From contig NC_089549.1 of the NCBI RefSeq assembly GCF_040115645.1, positions 4,650,001 through 4,714,000 of the forward strand: DNA of 64,000 nucleotides. Direction: 5' to 3'. The notes under the pieces were generated by a model. It was not told the origin of the DNA, searched no databases, and saw nothing but the letters and a program-made list of their open reading frames with translations. Positions 12,641 through 25,383 of the stretch are shown here, one piece after another; the first letter of the stretch is position 1, and every line of letters starts with the position of its first letter. This DNA comes from Euwallacea fornicatus. Its lineage: Eukaryota > Arthropoda > Insecta > Coleoptera > Curculionidae. The translations under genes and the position numbers were made by a program.

Positions 12641-13059
12641 AGCATTTTTTTCCAATACTGTTAGAATTTTGTTCAAATGCTGTCTGAACAATAGCTAATG
12701 GAGAATATTTTTCTCAAAAGAAAAATGATGCATTGATATATAATTTTTAACAGGATTTAAAAGTTTCTCCATTTTTGGTCGGCACTATGGGTAAAGTGCG
12801 GCAAAATTACCGCTCTCAAGCAGTCACGTTTGGCAAGTAACTGAAGTTTCCTGTATGGTCTCTATGCGCTGGATTATGTTAGCATTTTTAGTGAAGGGAG
12901 CTCTGGATCGCCATCGTCGCAGCCTTCGAATTAGTTCGGGAAAGAACGTTGCACCGTTGCTAAATATCCTCAATAGATCTATGGAAAACGAATTCTCATA
13001 CGATGCATGTCCACAAACCAAGTTCCGAATCGCAACAACTACAAGACATCTTTGACTTT
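12641..13059. other. Intergenic DNA, possible transposase HTH scrap
   Basis: A minus-strand frame at 12824-13021 containing ELIRRLRRWRSRAPFTKN faintly resembles an HTH region, but it is too short to identify. Confidence 0.2.
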
Positions 13060-14060
13060 AATTTCTTTACTGAAATTTGCTTAAATGTGTATTAAACCAC
13101 TTCTTAACATAATTGCAATTTAGATTCAGACAATTATCATAGCGTGCAACGAGCTTTTGTTTATCACTAACTAGGAAATTGGTATCCAACGTATTCATCC
13201 AATCCGCAACTATTGGTTTTACTTCACTATAGGTATCATATCTATAGTCTGCCAAAAATCGATTTAAGTGCAGGAAAAGATGATAATCAATGGTCGCGAG
13301 ATAAGGGGCTGTAGGGTGTATGAACAAAAATTTCCCATCTAAATTTCTTCACAAGTTATTATGTGAAACTGGCACTCTACAGTTGTGTATTATTGTGTAA
13401 CAAAACAATTACGGAAGTAACAAGATCTGACCACTTATTTTTTATGGCCCTTCGTAGACTTTGTAATGCAACACAGTCAACAGCTGCTTTTATTATTTTT
13501 CCAAAAACACTGTACACATGACCATCCGGTTGGACAATACCTATTTGAATTTCCTTGGTTTTGGCGATCCACAACGCCGCCATTGTGTCGGTTGCTACAT
13601 GCTGTCTGATGTAACATGAGCAATCCAGGTTTCATCGCCGGTCCCAATATGGTTCAATAATTCGTCACCAGCATCATTGCAACTTTCTAAAAAAAAGTAA
13701 TTGCTGCCGCCAATCGCCTTAACTTGTGTCAATAAGCAGTTTCGATACCCATCTTACGTACAATTTGTGATAATGCAATTTTTCTGTCACGATTTCATGC
13801 AAAAGAGTCCTCGAAATTTGTGGAAAATGAATGATAAATTCCAAAAACATACTGGTCTCGCGAATTTCCTCATTCTCTTATTGAGCCAAATTCTCGGCGA
13901 CTTCCATTTCGTTTTTCATCGTGCGAATTTATTCCACTTTAGTTGAACTGTCGGCGTCACATTCTTCCCACATCTTCACTTATTGTATTTTCGTCATAAA
14001 CATCACAAGTTTGTCGAAAAATCTTCACTAATCGAACATTTTTCTGCATTTTGATGCTTA
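13060..14060 (-). pseudogene. Second mariner-type transposase relic
   Basis: A different mariner lineage from the CGAGGATAGT copies. The minus strand reads GDETWIAHVTSDSM (near 13610-13670, first Asp), SLRRAIKNKWSDLV and LLHNNTQL (near 13380, where the usual second Asp is Asn), then APYLATIDYHLFLHLNRF and the typical ending KLVARYDNCLNLNCNYVKKWF (13067-13327). The gene is split into several frames. The N-terminal HTH part is badly decayed toward 14060. Confidence 0.8.
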
Positions 14061-15184
14061 ATCACCGACCGTATTTCACAACTCAAAGGATTATATGTAA
14101 CTGTTCATGTTGACAGCACCTAACAAGATTACTGTCAAAGTTACGCTAGTCATTTGTTGTCCAAAGCCTTATTCGTAAAAGAAGCTTTTCTGACCAGATT
14201 TGGTTCAATCATTTTTTCTTCTTATTATTAAATTATTATAAATTAGTTTGTGGACATGCCTGGTATTAAATATTCGAGTAATTTAAAAAAAAAATCGAGA
14301 TTTTATCTACTGTCTCTGCGCATTGGTTTCGTTTGTGCATTTTTTCCCAGAAATGGCCATGTACCTCCATGATAGTTGAAAACAAATGAATATTCGTCTG
14401 CGCGCTTACGTCGTGTCGAAGATCTGTCGGCCATATTGGAAACGTGAGCTGCAATTTCTGGATTGAGGGTGAAAATTACAGTGTCTCGAATGCGGTTCAG
14501 TAGCGTAGTTGACAAATTAAGCTTTACAACGATGTTGCATCCCTCAATCAAAACTTACTCAACTAACTTGCGTTCTGTCCTTAGAACAGATGAGTATGCA
14601 AATGCTCCTTTGACGTCTCTCCTGTTCATACCCCATTTAACCTCTTACACGTGTAAACCCATAAAAGTGCAAACGCACAAGAGCAGGAAGTAGGAAGACA
14701 TTTTTCCTGTTTGGGTCACAAGTCATTCGAAAAGGTCGACAAACTCTAACGTTGCTCCCGCATAAGACCTTTTGTCTTAAGGCTCATTTGCGAACCGAGA
14801 AACGGTTCTTCTAGGAAGATGCCCCGACATAATGGCGGATACATTTCCCACTTAAAATAAAGCAGCTACAAATTGAAGCGGATTTGCTTGTTTTTAAGAG
14901 ACACGGTCCGGAAATGCGGAGATTTGTGGAGAGCTCTCGTAAAATATTGGAAAATGTGCGCTAACGAAAGAGAATTAGGGGCTTAAAATCTTTGTAGTGA
15001 CGTTTTATTGCAGGTTATATTCAGCAACTTAACAATGTTTTTTTTTGTTACTTTTCTATTTTAATTTTATTTTTATTTATTTCCATTCTTTGGAGCAACG
15101 TGTTCCACACCAAAAAGGCATATCGTTGCTTTTTTACATATATTGTTTTGCGAATCGATTGCATAAAGTTTTGAGGTTAATCTA
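14061..15184. other. Intergenic DNA without recognised genes
   Basis: Overlapping short frames on both strands at 14,300-14,550 show no family resemblance. No repeats were recognised. Confidence 0.5.
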
Positions 15185-16336
15185 CGGGATAATCCCAGAA
15201 GCACTTGACTTGACATTTATATTACAAAAACGTAACATTAAAAAGCTTATGTCTAAAGTTTGAGGATGCTACGTGGATTTTTGTTTATTTTGAAGGTGTT
15301 TTTAATGAACAATTTCAGAGATTTTGTGAACACGGAAAAAATTGCTCTTCGATGCGTGACTCGATACTTTAATTTGAAAGGTCCATCCATCCTACTCTAG
15401 GGATATCCGTTCCTTCGTTAACAACTGTAAAATATTGGGTGAGAGAATTTGAACACGGTCATACGAGCTGTCATGACGAACTTCGCAATGGTAGACCCAA
15501 TGACCCTCCAGATCTGACCACTCCAGAAATTGTGGTGAAAAACCACAAAACTGTACTGGAAGATGAGAATTTCAAAAAGTACTGTTCATCGCATTTTGGC
15601 AGAACGATTGGATATGAGGAAGTTGTGCGCAAGATCAACAAAAGCAGCGCTGTGAGGATGTTTTAAGGAAGTGAAGAAGTTTCGCAGCGATAAAGCCAAA
15701 TTTTCGCATCGATTCATAACCATGGATAAAACGTGGGTCCATGACTTCACACCTGAGATGAAAAAGCAGTCAAAACAATGGACTCAAACAGGAGAAACGG
15801 CTCCAAAGAAGATAAAAAAAGAAAGAAGAAAGGCGATGGCGTCAATTTTTTAGGATACACGTGACATAATTGCCATTAATCATCTCCCTAAGATATAAAT
15901 AATAAACAGAGAATAATATGCAAATTTATTACAGCGTTTGAGCGAAGAAATTAGGAAAAAGCGACTGCATTTGACAAAAAGGAAAGTTTTGTTTCATCAA
16001 CGCACCAGTCTACACTTTTATCATTGCGATGGCCAAAATCAATCAACTTGGTTTCGAACTTATTCCTCACACCCCCTAATCGTCAAATTTGGTCCCTTAA
16101 GATTATGTTCAATTTCCAAACTTGAGAAAATGCCTCGGTGGAAAGAGATTTGTCAATAATGAAGAGGTGGAGTCCGAAGTTGATTCCTACTGTGAAATAT
16201 TCGAAGTTCCTTACTATAAACAAAGTATAGAAAGAAAAGTATGTCGATCTCGAAGAAGACTACGTTGAGAAATAGCGTAATTTTTTCTAACTTTTTTTTC
16301 TTCAAGTGTTAGGTCAGGTATTTCCGAGATTATCCT
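15185..16336 (+). mobile_element. mariner copy C, decayed
   Basis: Left end CGGGATAATCCCAGAAG after TA, right end GATTATCCTCA. In order on the plus strand: EFEHGHTSCHDELRNGRPND (15439-15666, N-terminal HTH region), FITMDKTWVHDFTPEMKKQ (about 15715-15760, with the usual MDETW changed to MDKTW), and a C-terminal block (15938-16159) whose catalytic YSPDLAP motif is frame-shifted to HPLIVKFGPL. Same family as the copies at 3114, 9407 and 25384. Inactive. Confidence 0.87.
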
Positions 16337-18008
16337 CACAGCAGGAAGTGTCTGCTATAAAAACCATTTTGTATGTTCCGTTAACTATTGTTTAATTAAT
16401 CAATAATAGACTAACTCGATTAGTTGCTAAGTCAAGCCAATAGAAAAGGCGAAAAAAGTCTTTCGCTACAGTGTTTTTATTTGACGCTTACTTCTAATCA
16501 TTACTGAGTCATTTACGAGCACGAAATTAAGCCAGATATGCTATTTTATAGGAATTTATTAAAAGCTCTTTAATAACATTAAGTCATAAAATGCACGTAG
16601 AGAATTTTAATTAGATAAATTAAATTAATTTGGCAGCGATTATATTCTTCGGAGATGGTTCAAGTACCAATTTCAGTTTAATTAAGCCGAACTTGGACCG
16701 CACTAAGTCTGCATCTATTACCGTTAACGAGATTCCGATGCGGGACATCCTTATCTTGGACTCACTGTATGTAGAGTATTGAAGTAATCATGTAGCAGAA
16801 GAGGGAACACCACCGATCACTAAAGAGCACTTAATTCTGGTACGTGGTAGAGATTTCGCTTCTGTGCGCTATTCGAAGAAACTTTACTGATCCTTAACCA
16901 CCAATTTTCCTCTAACATTTTCGAAAGCTCTTCATGAGTCACAAAAAATGAAGACTGCGTCCTAGTCAGAATTTAGCCCGTTCTGAATTTGTTGGACAAG
17001 TTGGAAAAAGCGAGTTGCTTTGGGACACTAGAGCCACGTGCACGGACTGATGTGTGACATGTTGAGCGCATTTATTGTAAGAATTTACACCGAAAATATC
17101 CTCTACAATTAAATAATTAGCAGTTCATTGGAACCTACCTATTATTCCGCAACAAAATTTAGATTAATAATGGCCGTTTTCCGGTCGTATTTAACAGTAC
17201 TCCCTGACTGATTCGAAACGATATCTCCATTTGACCTCTCATTGCAAATGGCTAAAGCCCCGGATCGCAAGTCTTATAATTTAATAAATTATGTATTCGC
17301 CACAATAATGTTAGTTCTCCAGATCGTCCCTAATGCACTCTAATGTATAATAATCGAAGCATGAAGTGATTAATCAGGCGCCATAAATTAATTGGATAAA
17401 GGTCTGGTCTAATGGCGGTCATCTTGTACTTCGGTCGTTTTAAGGTTTTATTAATGTGTTAGGCGAATAAGCGAATAATACGGTTGACTTCGTCTACATT
17501 GGGTACCGAGTGCATCATGTCACCTCTGTGAATATACTTCATTTGCTATCGGTCGGAATCTGGCAGGCGAATGGTACTAGAATCGCCTCATTAACGATTG
17601 AGAACGCCTATAGGCTCTGCTCTTGTCTAGGAAATTTTTCATTAATTTTTAACATATCTAATGGTGTTTCACAGCTAAAAAGAGGACTTGCGATGGACAT
17701 CACACCATGAAGCCACGGACGTATCGTTATTACTTTCTTGATGCCTCAATGAACATGATACATTCTGGTCCACGTATAAGTAAAATGACAAGTAAAATGG
17801 CAGATAAAGTAAATAATACTTTACTCCTTTCTAGTAAATTGCACATAACGCAACCTATAATGGAAAATCAGTAATTAAAAATAAATGTGTAATGAACGTT
17901 CAAACCGTGCGTAATAATATTACATGGCAGAGCCTAATTAGCATAACCATGACAACGTCGCCTCGATGCGTGGGTTATGCGAACACGCATGCGCTCGTAG
18001 GAAAATTA
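16337..18008. other. Intergenic DNA without recognised genes
   Basis: AT-rich; only short open frames; nothing supported on either strand. Confidence 0.5.
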
Positions 18009-19498
18009 TAAAGTGTCCCAAAAGTAATGGGACAAAGAGCAGCAGCAGACTCGTGCCATCAAAATACTAAGATCCAGCTCAACTGTTATATTTCGAAAGT
18101 TAATATTAACACAGTGTTAAAGTTTAAATTTTATTTTTTTATTTTATTTGATATCTGCACAGTGTTTTGACCTATGGTACTGAAAGTTGCTATACAGGGG
18201 TTTTCGGACGTGACAAACACGGCGGTACCATCGGCCTTATTGTAACTAATAGGAAGCGCAACTTGAAACCGTCTTGGCGAGTTCAGAGAGCTCTAATTTG
18301 GTTCTACGTATCTCCAATAGACCCATTAATGAAAAATTTTATTCTGGTTAAGATTCCTGATAAAAAAGGTACACTTGTTAGTAGCCTTAAAACATGAATT
18401 ATTCGTATGTATGTATATATTCTCGAACAGAGACAAAAGCTGGCGAAGTCAAACGAAGTAAGTAGGCGTTTATTGATTCACATGGACGCCATTTTAAAAT
18501 TCAATACTTATTTGACAGTGACAGAGTACTAACTTGTCAATGTCACTGTCAATTTTTCCTTTAAAGTTGGTTGGAATTGAAATTTTTCTATGTTATACGT
18601 ATTGTGCATTATGCCGAGACATAGGGTGTTTTCAAGCGCAGACATGCGAGATGTGGTGTGTTGTTACGCTCAAGAAGAACTTAAATGGGCGAAAATCTTG
18701 TCGCAGCTATTTTGAAATTTATGCAAATAGAAGGCAATTCAATCACAAATTATTTAAAAGTATTCATGACCGCCTGGATGCAAGTTGTTACCTAGAAGAT
18801 ATTACTTCAACTATTAATATTCTTATTTTTAATAATCAATTGTAGTAATTGCCTATAATACAAAACTTATCTATAAATTATTTAAGCATTATTTGCTATT
18901 CATCTCTAAATGGTCATATACGTCTGCCGACTTATTCATATTATACGAACTATCAGATTGATTTTGGGCAATTTTTTTAAAATTCTAATTTACAGAAAGT
19001 CATAGCACGTTATTACATTATGAACATATCTGCGTTACTAAAATGACGAATATCTCGAAAACGGTGAAGTTTTAAGGCTACCAACATGTATATCTTTTTT
19101 ATCGAAAATGTGAAACAGAATTATAAAATAATAATAATAATAATATAATATAATTATTAAATATTTATTATTAATAAGACCAGTGGAAATGTGTCGGAAA
19201 AAAATAGAGCCTTTTAACTAGGCAAGACAGTTTCGAGTGGCGCCGCTTATGAGTTACAATAAAACCAACAGCACTAGTGTGTTTCCCACATCCAGAAACC
19301 TTCCCATACCAAATTTCAGCGTTTGTGTCAAAAAACTATGAAAATGTGAAATCAAATCAAAAATAAAATTTAAACTTTAACACTCTGTATCTTTCTTAAT
19401 ATTAACTTTCGAACTACAACAAATGCCCTGGATTTTAATACTTTGACGTTACAAATCTACCGTTGCCCTTTGTCCCATCACTTTTGGGACGCCCTGTA
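18009..19498. mobile_element. Foldback element with arms of about 400 bp
   Basis: The left arm begins AAGTGTCCCAAAAGTAATGG. The right end is the complement of TACAGGGCGTCCCAAAAGTG. Arms continue to match at TTCGAAAGTTAATATTAA, GTGTTAAAGTTTAAATTT, TTATTGTAACT and GTAGCCTTAAAAC, roughly 18009-18400 against 19070-19498. The loop holds no recognisable transposase. A 103-codon open frame at 18534-18845 lies in the loop and is not convincing as a gene. Confidence 0.82.
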
Positions 19499-20231
19499 TT
19501 GGTGCCTAACACACGCGAAAGTATTCTTTGCGTAATCTACTGCTGAATTTTAATCAGCGTGCATTAAAACACCGCTTTTGCGGACTTGTTAGGCAAATAA
19601 CTATTTTAGGGAATTTTAAAACTGTACAGTTTTTTCCTTAATAACGTTTTTTTTATATAAATTAAAGAAACGTGTTATTGGCGAGCCATCGGAAAAATGA
19701 ATATGGACTGATTTGTATCAAACGTAAACACGCATTTTGACCTGAAATAAACTCACAAAAGTTAGACATGTTTTAGGTACATGAATCGTTACCATCTCGT
19801 GAGTTACTGTTATATTTGCCGAAAGCATTAGGTAAGAATTCCAACACGAAACGTTGTTGCTTCAGGTACCATCATGTTTTACTTTTATCACTAAGCATCG
19901 CTTCTACCATTGTTCAACTCGTTAATAGTTAAACCGTTAGCCGTTATCAAACTTTAACCCAATAATGCACAATTGAATCAGTACGTTATAATGGCATCAA
20001 TTAGAAAGGATAAACAATGGAATACTCCTTGGGACAAGTACCATTAACATGTCTAGATTTCATAAGGCTTATATAATCCGAAATAGGATTAACTGTTCTT
20101 AAAGTAAATTAAGAATTCATTAGATTTGATTGTTCGAATTTACGGTTATTTGGCAGCCAACCTGCAAGACTGTCTTTAAAGTCATTATGTTGGCCGAGAT
20201 TTATGTACAGCGGGAATTCTAAGTAATAATT
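19499..20231. other. Intergenic DNA without recognised genes
   Basis: AT-rich and featureless in six frames. Confidence 0.5.
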
Positions 20232-20610
20232 TGGTTGATTAAATTCTTTATTCGAAAGTTCGAGTGTAAAACCCTACTACGGCGCTATAAATTCAACTAC
20301 CGATATGCAAATTTTAGAATTTATGGAGAAAGCTCTATTCTTTCCAAATGAAGTTTAAAAGGCTTCAGTATCTTGAGTGGTTTGGCAATTAGGGTTTTTC
20401 AAAAATTGCTATGGTCATGAGTAAACTTATTAAATTCTTCAATTAAAAGCTCAGCAGTAAAATCCTACTACGACGCCATAAATTCAACCATCATTATACA
20501 AATTTGAGGATTTAGAGAGAAAATGCCAATTTTTCCGATAAAATTTAAATGGTTTCGATAGCTTGGACCTTTTTTTGAAAATCTACGTTCCCTTGATTAG
20601 ACTTTTCTGT
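20232..20610 (+). repeat. Two diverged tandem copies, about 191-bp period
   Basis: TTATTAAATTCTT, AAATCCTACTACGACGCC and ATAAATTCAAC recur at a spacing of about 191 bp (CCTACTAC at 20273 and 20464). Both copies contain a GGCGCTATAAATTCAAC-like string that also occurs near the ends of the elements at 23699 and 28866. Confidence 0.6.
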
Positions 20611-21309
20611 TGCCAAGACATTATACTTTTTGGCCTTAACTCCCTAATACATATATTGGGAAGTTGTGCATAGGACTAAAGTTTATTACCGTAAATTTCA
20701 CTTCCAACAATGCGTAGCTATTTTTTTTTCAAGTCTACAACGAATTTTCTTAAAACAATTAGTTTTATCGGTACTGCATGGCTAGGCATTAAATTATCCG
20801 AATCCGTTCTGTTTAACACACTTTCCTGCAAAAATCGTTTTTACTGACACAACATTAAGTGTTCTGTTCGTTTATTTGATGGGTACACGCAAGGAAACTG
20901 AGTCTCATAAAAAAGGAGCTTAAGTTTCGGTAGGAAGTATGCATGCGTAATAAAGTTATTATGTTTTTGCGTGGCATGGCAGCATAATAACCAATCCGGT
21001 CGAAATCCCAAAGAAAAACTGGTTATGATGCAATTCTTTAACTATTTTTTTCCGATTTATGGTCCAAAAGTTGCGCCTGTCTTTCAAGCTTGGCAAGTTG
21101 TTTTATGGTTTATTACAATACCACAAGTAATGTGTGGTGTAAACCACCGTTTTTTCGAGATTACAAGCTAAATTAATTTTTGCTTTTGGAAAAAATATGT
21201 AGTAATAACATAACACTGAACTTTTACTGTTTCCCTAAGTAAGAGTTTACCGAAATGTCTTTCGTATTGGAAAATTGCTGAACCCTTAACGAATTACTCG
21301 TATAACATA
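20611..21309. other. Intergenic DNA without recognised genes
   Basis: No supported gene. A 66-codon frame at 20971 has no family resemblance. Confidence 0.45.
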
Positions 21310-21530
21310 CATTATTAACACTAAAGTATCTTAGACTTTCTCTTTTACTTTTCCCCAAACATAAAACTCCAGCGGATTAAGATCTGGTGATCTGTGTGGC
21401 CAGGCCACTGGCCCAAGAGTGTTAACGCGTCATGCTGATATACGCAATTCCGCGAATCCCCCGCAGGTTTTCCCAAATGCGGAAACATCTATCCAGTTGT
21501 ATCCAACTTCTATGCTTTAACGAGTGAATT
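21310..21530 (-). pseudogene. Transposase fragment (SPDLNPLEFYVWG)
   Basis: The minus strand near 21340-21410 reads WPHRSPDLNPLEFYVWGKVKEKV and then stops. Upstream in another frame is GYNWIDVSAFG. This order matches the third catalytic region of a mariner-superfamily transposase common in insects (SPDL.PLDFFLWG). Only the C-terminal part remains. Confidence 0.65.
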
Positions 21531-23698
21531 CTCACTGTAGCCCAGGATTATTAGAAGAAATAAAAAAAGTTGTTCTGTATATTGAATAAATGTAAAAATA
21601 ACAAATCAAATTACTAAACAGCTATGTTTATGAGTCATAGTTTCTAGGCGGTAGTACCTGTAATTTGACACATAAATTTATTATTGCCGCACTTGTTCAT
21701 TTATGTTTCACATTTTCAAGGCTGTATCTTAACGTTCGTAAAGAAATTTAACCAGCAAGTTAATGAGGCTTTCTGATTACTTAGAATCGATATGGCATTG
21801 CATGCTATTAATGTTCCGTATGGGGCCGTAGACCAAGCTAAATTCAAAATTTATTATCGATGTTAAATTTCTTTAAATCGGCAAAGACGGAGAAACCAAA
21901 ACCGTTGGCTGAATCCTTCACTTTCTCTAAGCTTTATTTTCATTATCACAGCATAATTTTTTTTATTACGCATACATCTTAGGCGACGATTATCCCACGC
22001 CGCGATCTTCATAGCATGGCCTTTATTAAGAATCTGCATGCATATTTACTGCAATTTGGAAATATCAATTAACATGGCAACTTTTGCCAACAAGCAATAT
22101 AGGGATAGCAATTTGACTTCATCTCAAAGAACTGCTTCAATTTGTTAAAATTTGATGATTTTTTTAAAAACAAAGTATCGCCGTTGTTTTAACGGTCATA
22201 ATAGATAGAGTCTGATAGATTCTCAATGAAAAGGGATCAAAAAGTTTATCAGGGATTTGTTTCAAAAAAGAGACACATAATCTATGACAGAAAAATGCAT
22301 GTTTGAATCACTCCAATAGAACTGCAGTACAAACCCGAGGTAACCTAACGTAAGAAAAAAAATCACACCAGATTTTTCACTTTCAGACAAGTTTCTTTCT
22401 GCCCAGAACCTTAAGTAGCGAAGCTTCAATTTTTATAGATTTTCTTATCTATCGTCAGTTCCAAAAATATCCTAATTATATATTTATTTATTTACAATAT
22501 TTTTATTTATTTTTATATACGTATACAGGGTGTGTCCAAAAATGCCAGCAACATTCCGGGAATAAAAAGTGCGTGTCAAAAGATTGTACTTATAGTTATA
22601 AATTGTTTTACTTATAGTTATAATTGCAAAACTTTTCTTTGCGAAAATATAGCGCTTCGAAATTTGGTGTCGAAAATTATATTTCCTAAATAACTTTTCT
22701 TCCATTTAATGGAATTCAATGAATTTTGGATCGCCGGTAAATCATGCCAAGATTAATAAAATAGGACCCAACACTTCTCTCTCCATCTTCAGGAGGGCGG
22801 AGGGGGTTTACCCGCAACTGCTTTTTCCCTAAAATTTTAAGGTCTTGAGTTTTTTTTTAATCATTATGTGGTTTACTAGATTTTCGGCGTACTGAAGAAA
22901 AAAGGTACCCTTGGTTAATGTACATAAACCGAACCGTTTTCCAGAAAAACAGTATTTACAACAGAACATTACCACACAGAATACCATTATCATTAAAACG
23001 ACCCATAAGCTTGGAAACTAAGGCAGACAAACGTCATAAACATAACAAATATGTGCGCTGGTACCGTGGTACCAGAGCTACATTATCTCCACCTCGATTG
23101 TTTGTTTTGGCCTTTTGTGGATACCTCCATATATTTTTATGTGCCCGTGTCATATAAATTGCCTGAAGATTTATGGTAAATATTATTGTGGGTACACGTT
23201 CGTTATCTGTGTTAAGGTTTTTGTAAAATATTCGATGGCTGCCACTCTATAAGTGCCACCCAAAGAGAGATATACTAGTAGTACAAATCATGTAACTTTT
23301 TATTCACGTCACAGTCTTTATATAAGCGCCGATGCCACATCTTTTCAATATTAACATGTTACGGGAATTTGTTAGATGCTGGTGCAGGGCTTTCAGTATT
23401 TAGCAGCATTTAACAATATTGTTAGATTTAGAGCACAAAGATATAATACCGATGAACAAAAAAGTAATAATAATAATAATCATCATCTATTGGTAAAAAA
23501 TTAACAAATATCAAATTGACGTTTTCAAAAATGAGCTGTCATGTCAACTGGAAAAGGTCAACAAAAATAAGGTTGTGTTTAGACGTACAAATATTTCTTA
23601 TCCTTTTTTAGCATATTAATTTTATATGACTTGTCACTTTACGTAAGGGGTCTCTCAATCATTATATTTTGTAGGGTGAATAAAAAGTTACGTGATTA
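21531..23698. other. Intergenic DNA with one lone transposon end
   Basis: TACAGGGTGTGTCC at about 22525 looks like a CAGGGTG-type terminus without a visible partner. AATAAT trinucleotide repeats occur at 23465-23485. No gene was recognised. Confidence 0.45.
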
Positions 23699-24163
23699 TA
23701 CAAGGTGTCTCTGAATATAGCGCCATAAATTCAACCAAATTTTTTGCGCTCTTTTTGAGTCTCTGTGAAGGAATAAGCACATTTTTCCAAGGATGAATAG
23801 TACAGAGGGTAGTACTTAAAAAGCATTGAAACTTTTTTGTACTTAACTTATATCTAAAAATCTTCAAATTTATTATTTTTCCTGTAAAATCGTTAATAAA
23901 GTTTAGGTACTTTAGGTACTTTCAGCACTATCCTTCTATATTACTTGCCCTTGGAAAATGTCGCAATTTCTTTATAGACATTCAAAAATAGCACAATAAA
24001 ATTCAAAAGTTCATTGAGTTATTTCGAAACGTTTCACACCCTGTATATCGAAAACAAAACGCCTTTCAATATACATATATTTATATGAAGTTTTCGTCAT
24101 TATTTGGAACCTGGGATGCGTGATTGAATATATGGTGTTATGTTCAGAGATACCCCTTATGTA
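23699..24163. mobile_element. MITE with TACAAGGTGTCTCTGAATATAG ends
   Basis: The left end (GGTGTCTCTGAATATAGCGCC, then ATAAATTCAACC) matches the complement of the right end (GGGGTATCTCTGAACATAAC, then ATATATTCAATC). A separate CACCCTGTATA at 24036-24047 sits inside and may mark a nested or composite insertion. Confidence 0.65.
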
Positions 24164-25383
24164 TATCGCTTTTTTGAATAAGAAAGATAGAGCTCTTGCG
24201 GGGAGGAGTGTGCGATAATCGTTGACTGAACTGACATTCATAACCGGTTATACTAGATTTTAGCACGCAATATCGGCCGAATTCATTCCGTTTAGATACA
24301 GTCGCGAATTCTTGTATAAATATTCGTTCTGTCAGGAAATTTTCCAGCCAACGAGTCGCCAATATTCCACTAATTAACGGGTTAAACAAACAACTGGAAA
24401 TGTTAATAATTCTAGATCTTCTAACAAGAATAAATTTGCTCAAGATGTTTCTTTATGGCTCCGATCACTGCTAAAAATAAATCGGTTACCTACCGTGAAT
24501 GACGGCAGTTTGTTTGATGTAACGAAGAAAATGAAGAAGCCCGGCTATTAATTAACGAAATCATTAATTAACTGTTTATTAGTATTGATCGAAAGTGGAG
24601 TTGACTGGTTTTCGATTTTTGTTTGAATGGGAAAATCTATGGAGGCACAAACTTGTTTTTACATGGAAGACGTTTCACTTGAATCTCTTTTCTCTTATCC
24701 GTCTTTAATTGCAAAATTCTTATCACATAAGCGAGTTCTTGCAGTAAGCATGAGGTTAATACCCGAAAGAGGTATTGTAATGCTATTCTAATTTATTTGC
24801 ATAAATTACCATTGTTAGTGAAATTAAACAGATATTGTTATTATCATTTCATGTCAGGGTGATTTAAGCAGTTTGTGCAAAACCAAACTGTCTGCTTTCG
24901 GAAGGTTATGCCTTATGAATACATGCATTTTATGTGTAACAAAATGCCTTCCCAATCAGGTTTTCCCTTGAATAACCTGAACTTTGCTCCAATAATATAA
25001 TTTGATTATTCAATACATTTACTCGTTGACAACGTGCGAACCAAACTGAACATTTCGTTCTTATAAAAACGTTAATTAACACTGGAAAAACAAGTTCACT
25101 GACCTTCACCTAGAAGCAAAAAAACAATGAGTAATCATTCATTACTCAACTCCCTGTAAGGGATATTATCATTATTAGTAATTTCGAGACAGTTACCTCA
25201 CAATAAGGTAATTGGAGATAATGGCCTTAGTAGCAACTACGACACATGACCTACATTGCTTTTTGATCAAGTTGACACCTATTGAGTGACGAGAAATTCC
25301 GTCGGAACAATATTCACAGCGAGAAGAAAAAGAAAAGGAAGTCGATGCAATTAAAAATTCAATTGCTGAACCGGTGAAATGTA
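24164..25383. other. Intergenic DNA without recognised genes
   Basis: Nothing supported. A minus-strand frame at 24144-24443 overlaps the MITE edge and is not gene-like. Confidence 0.5.
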
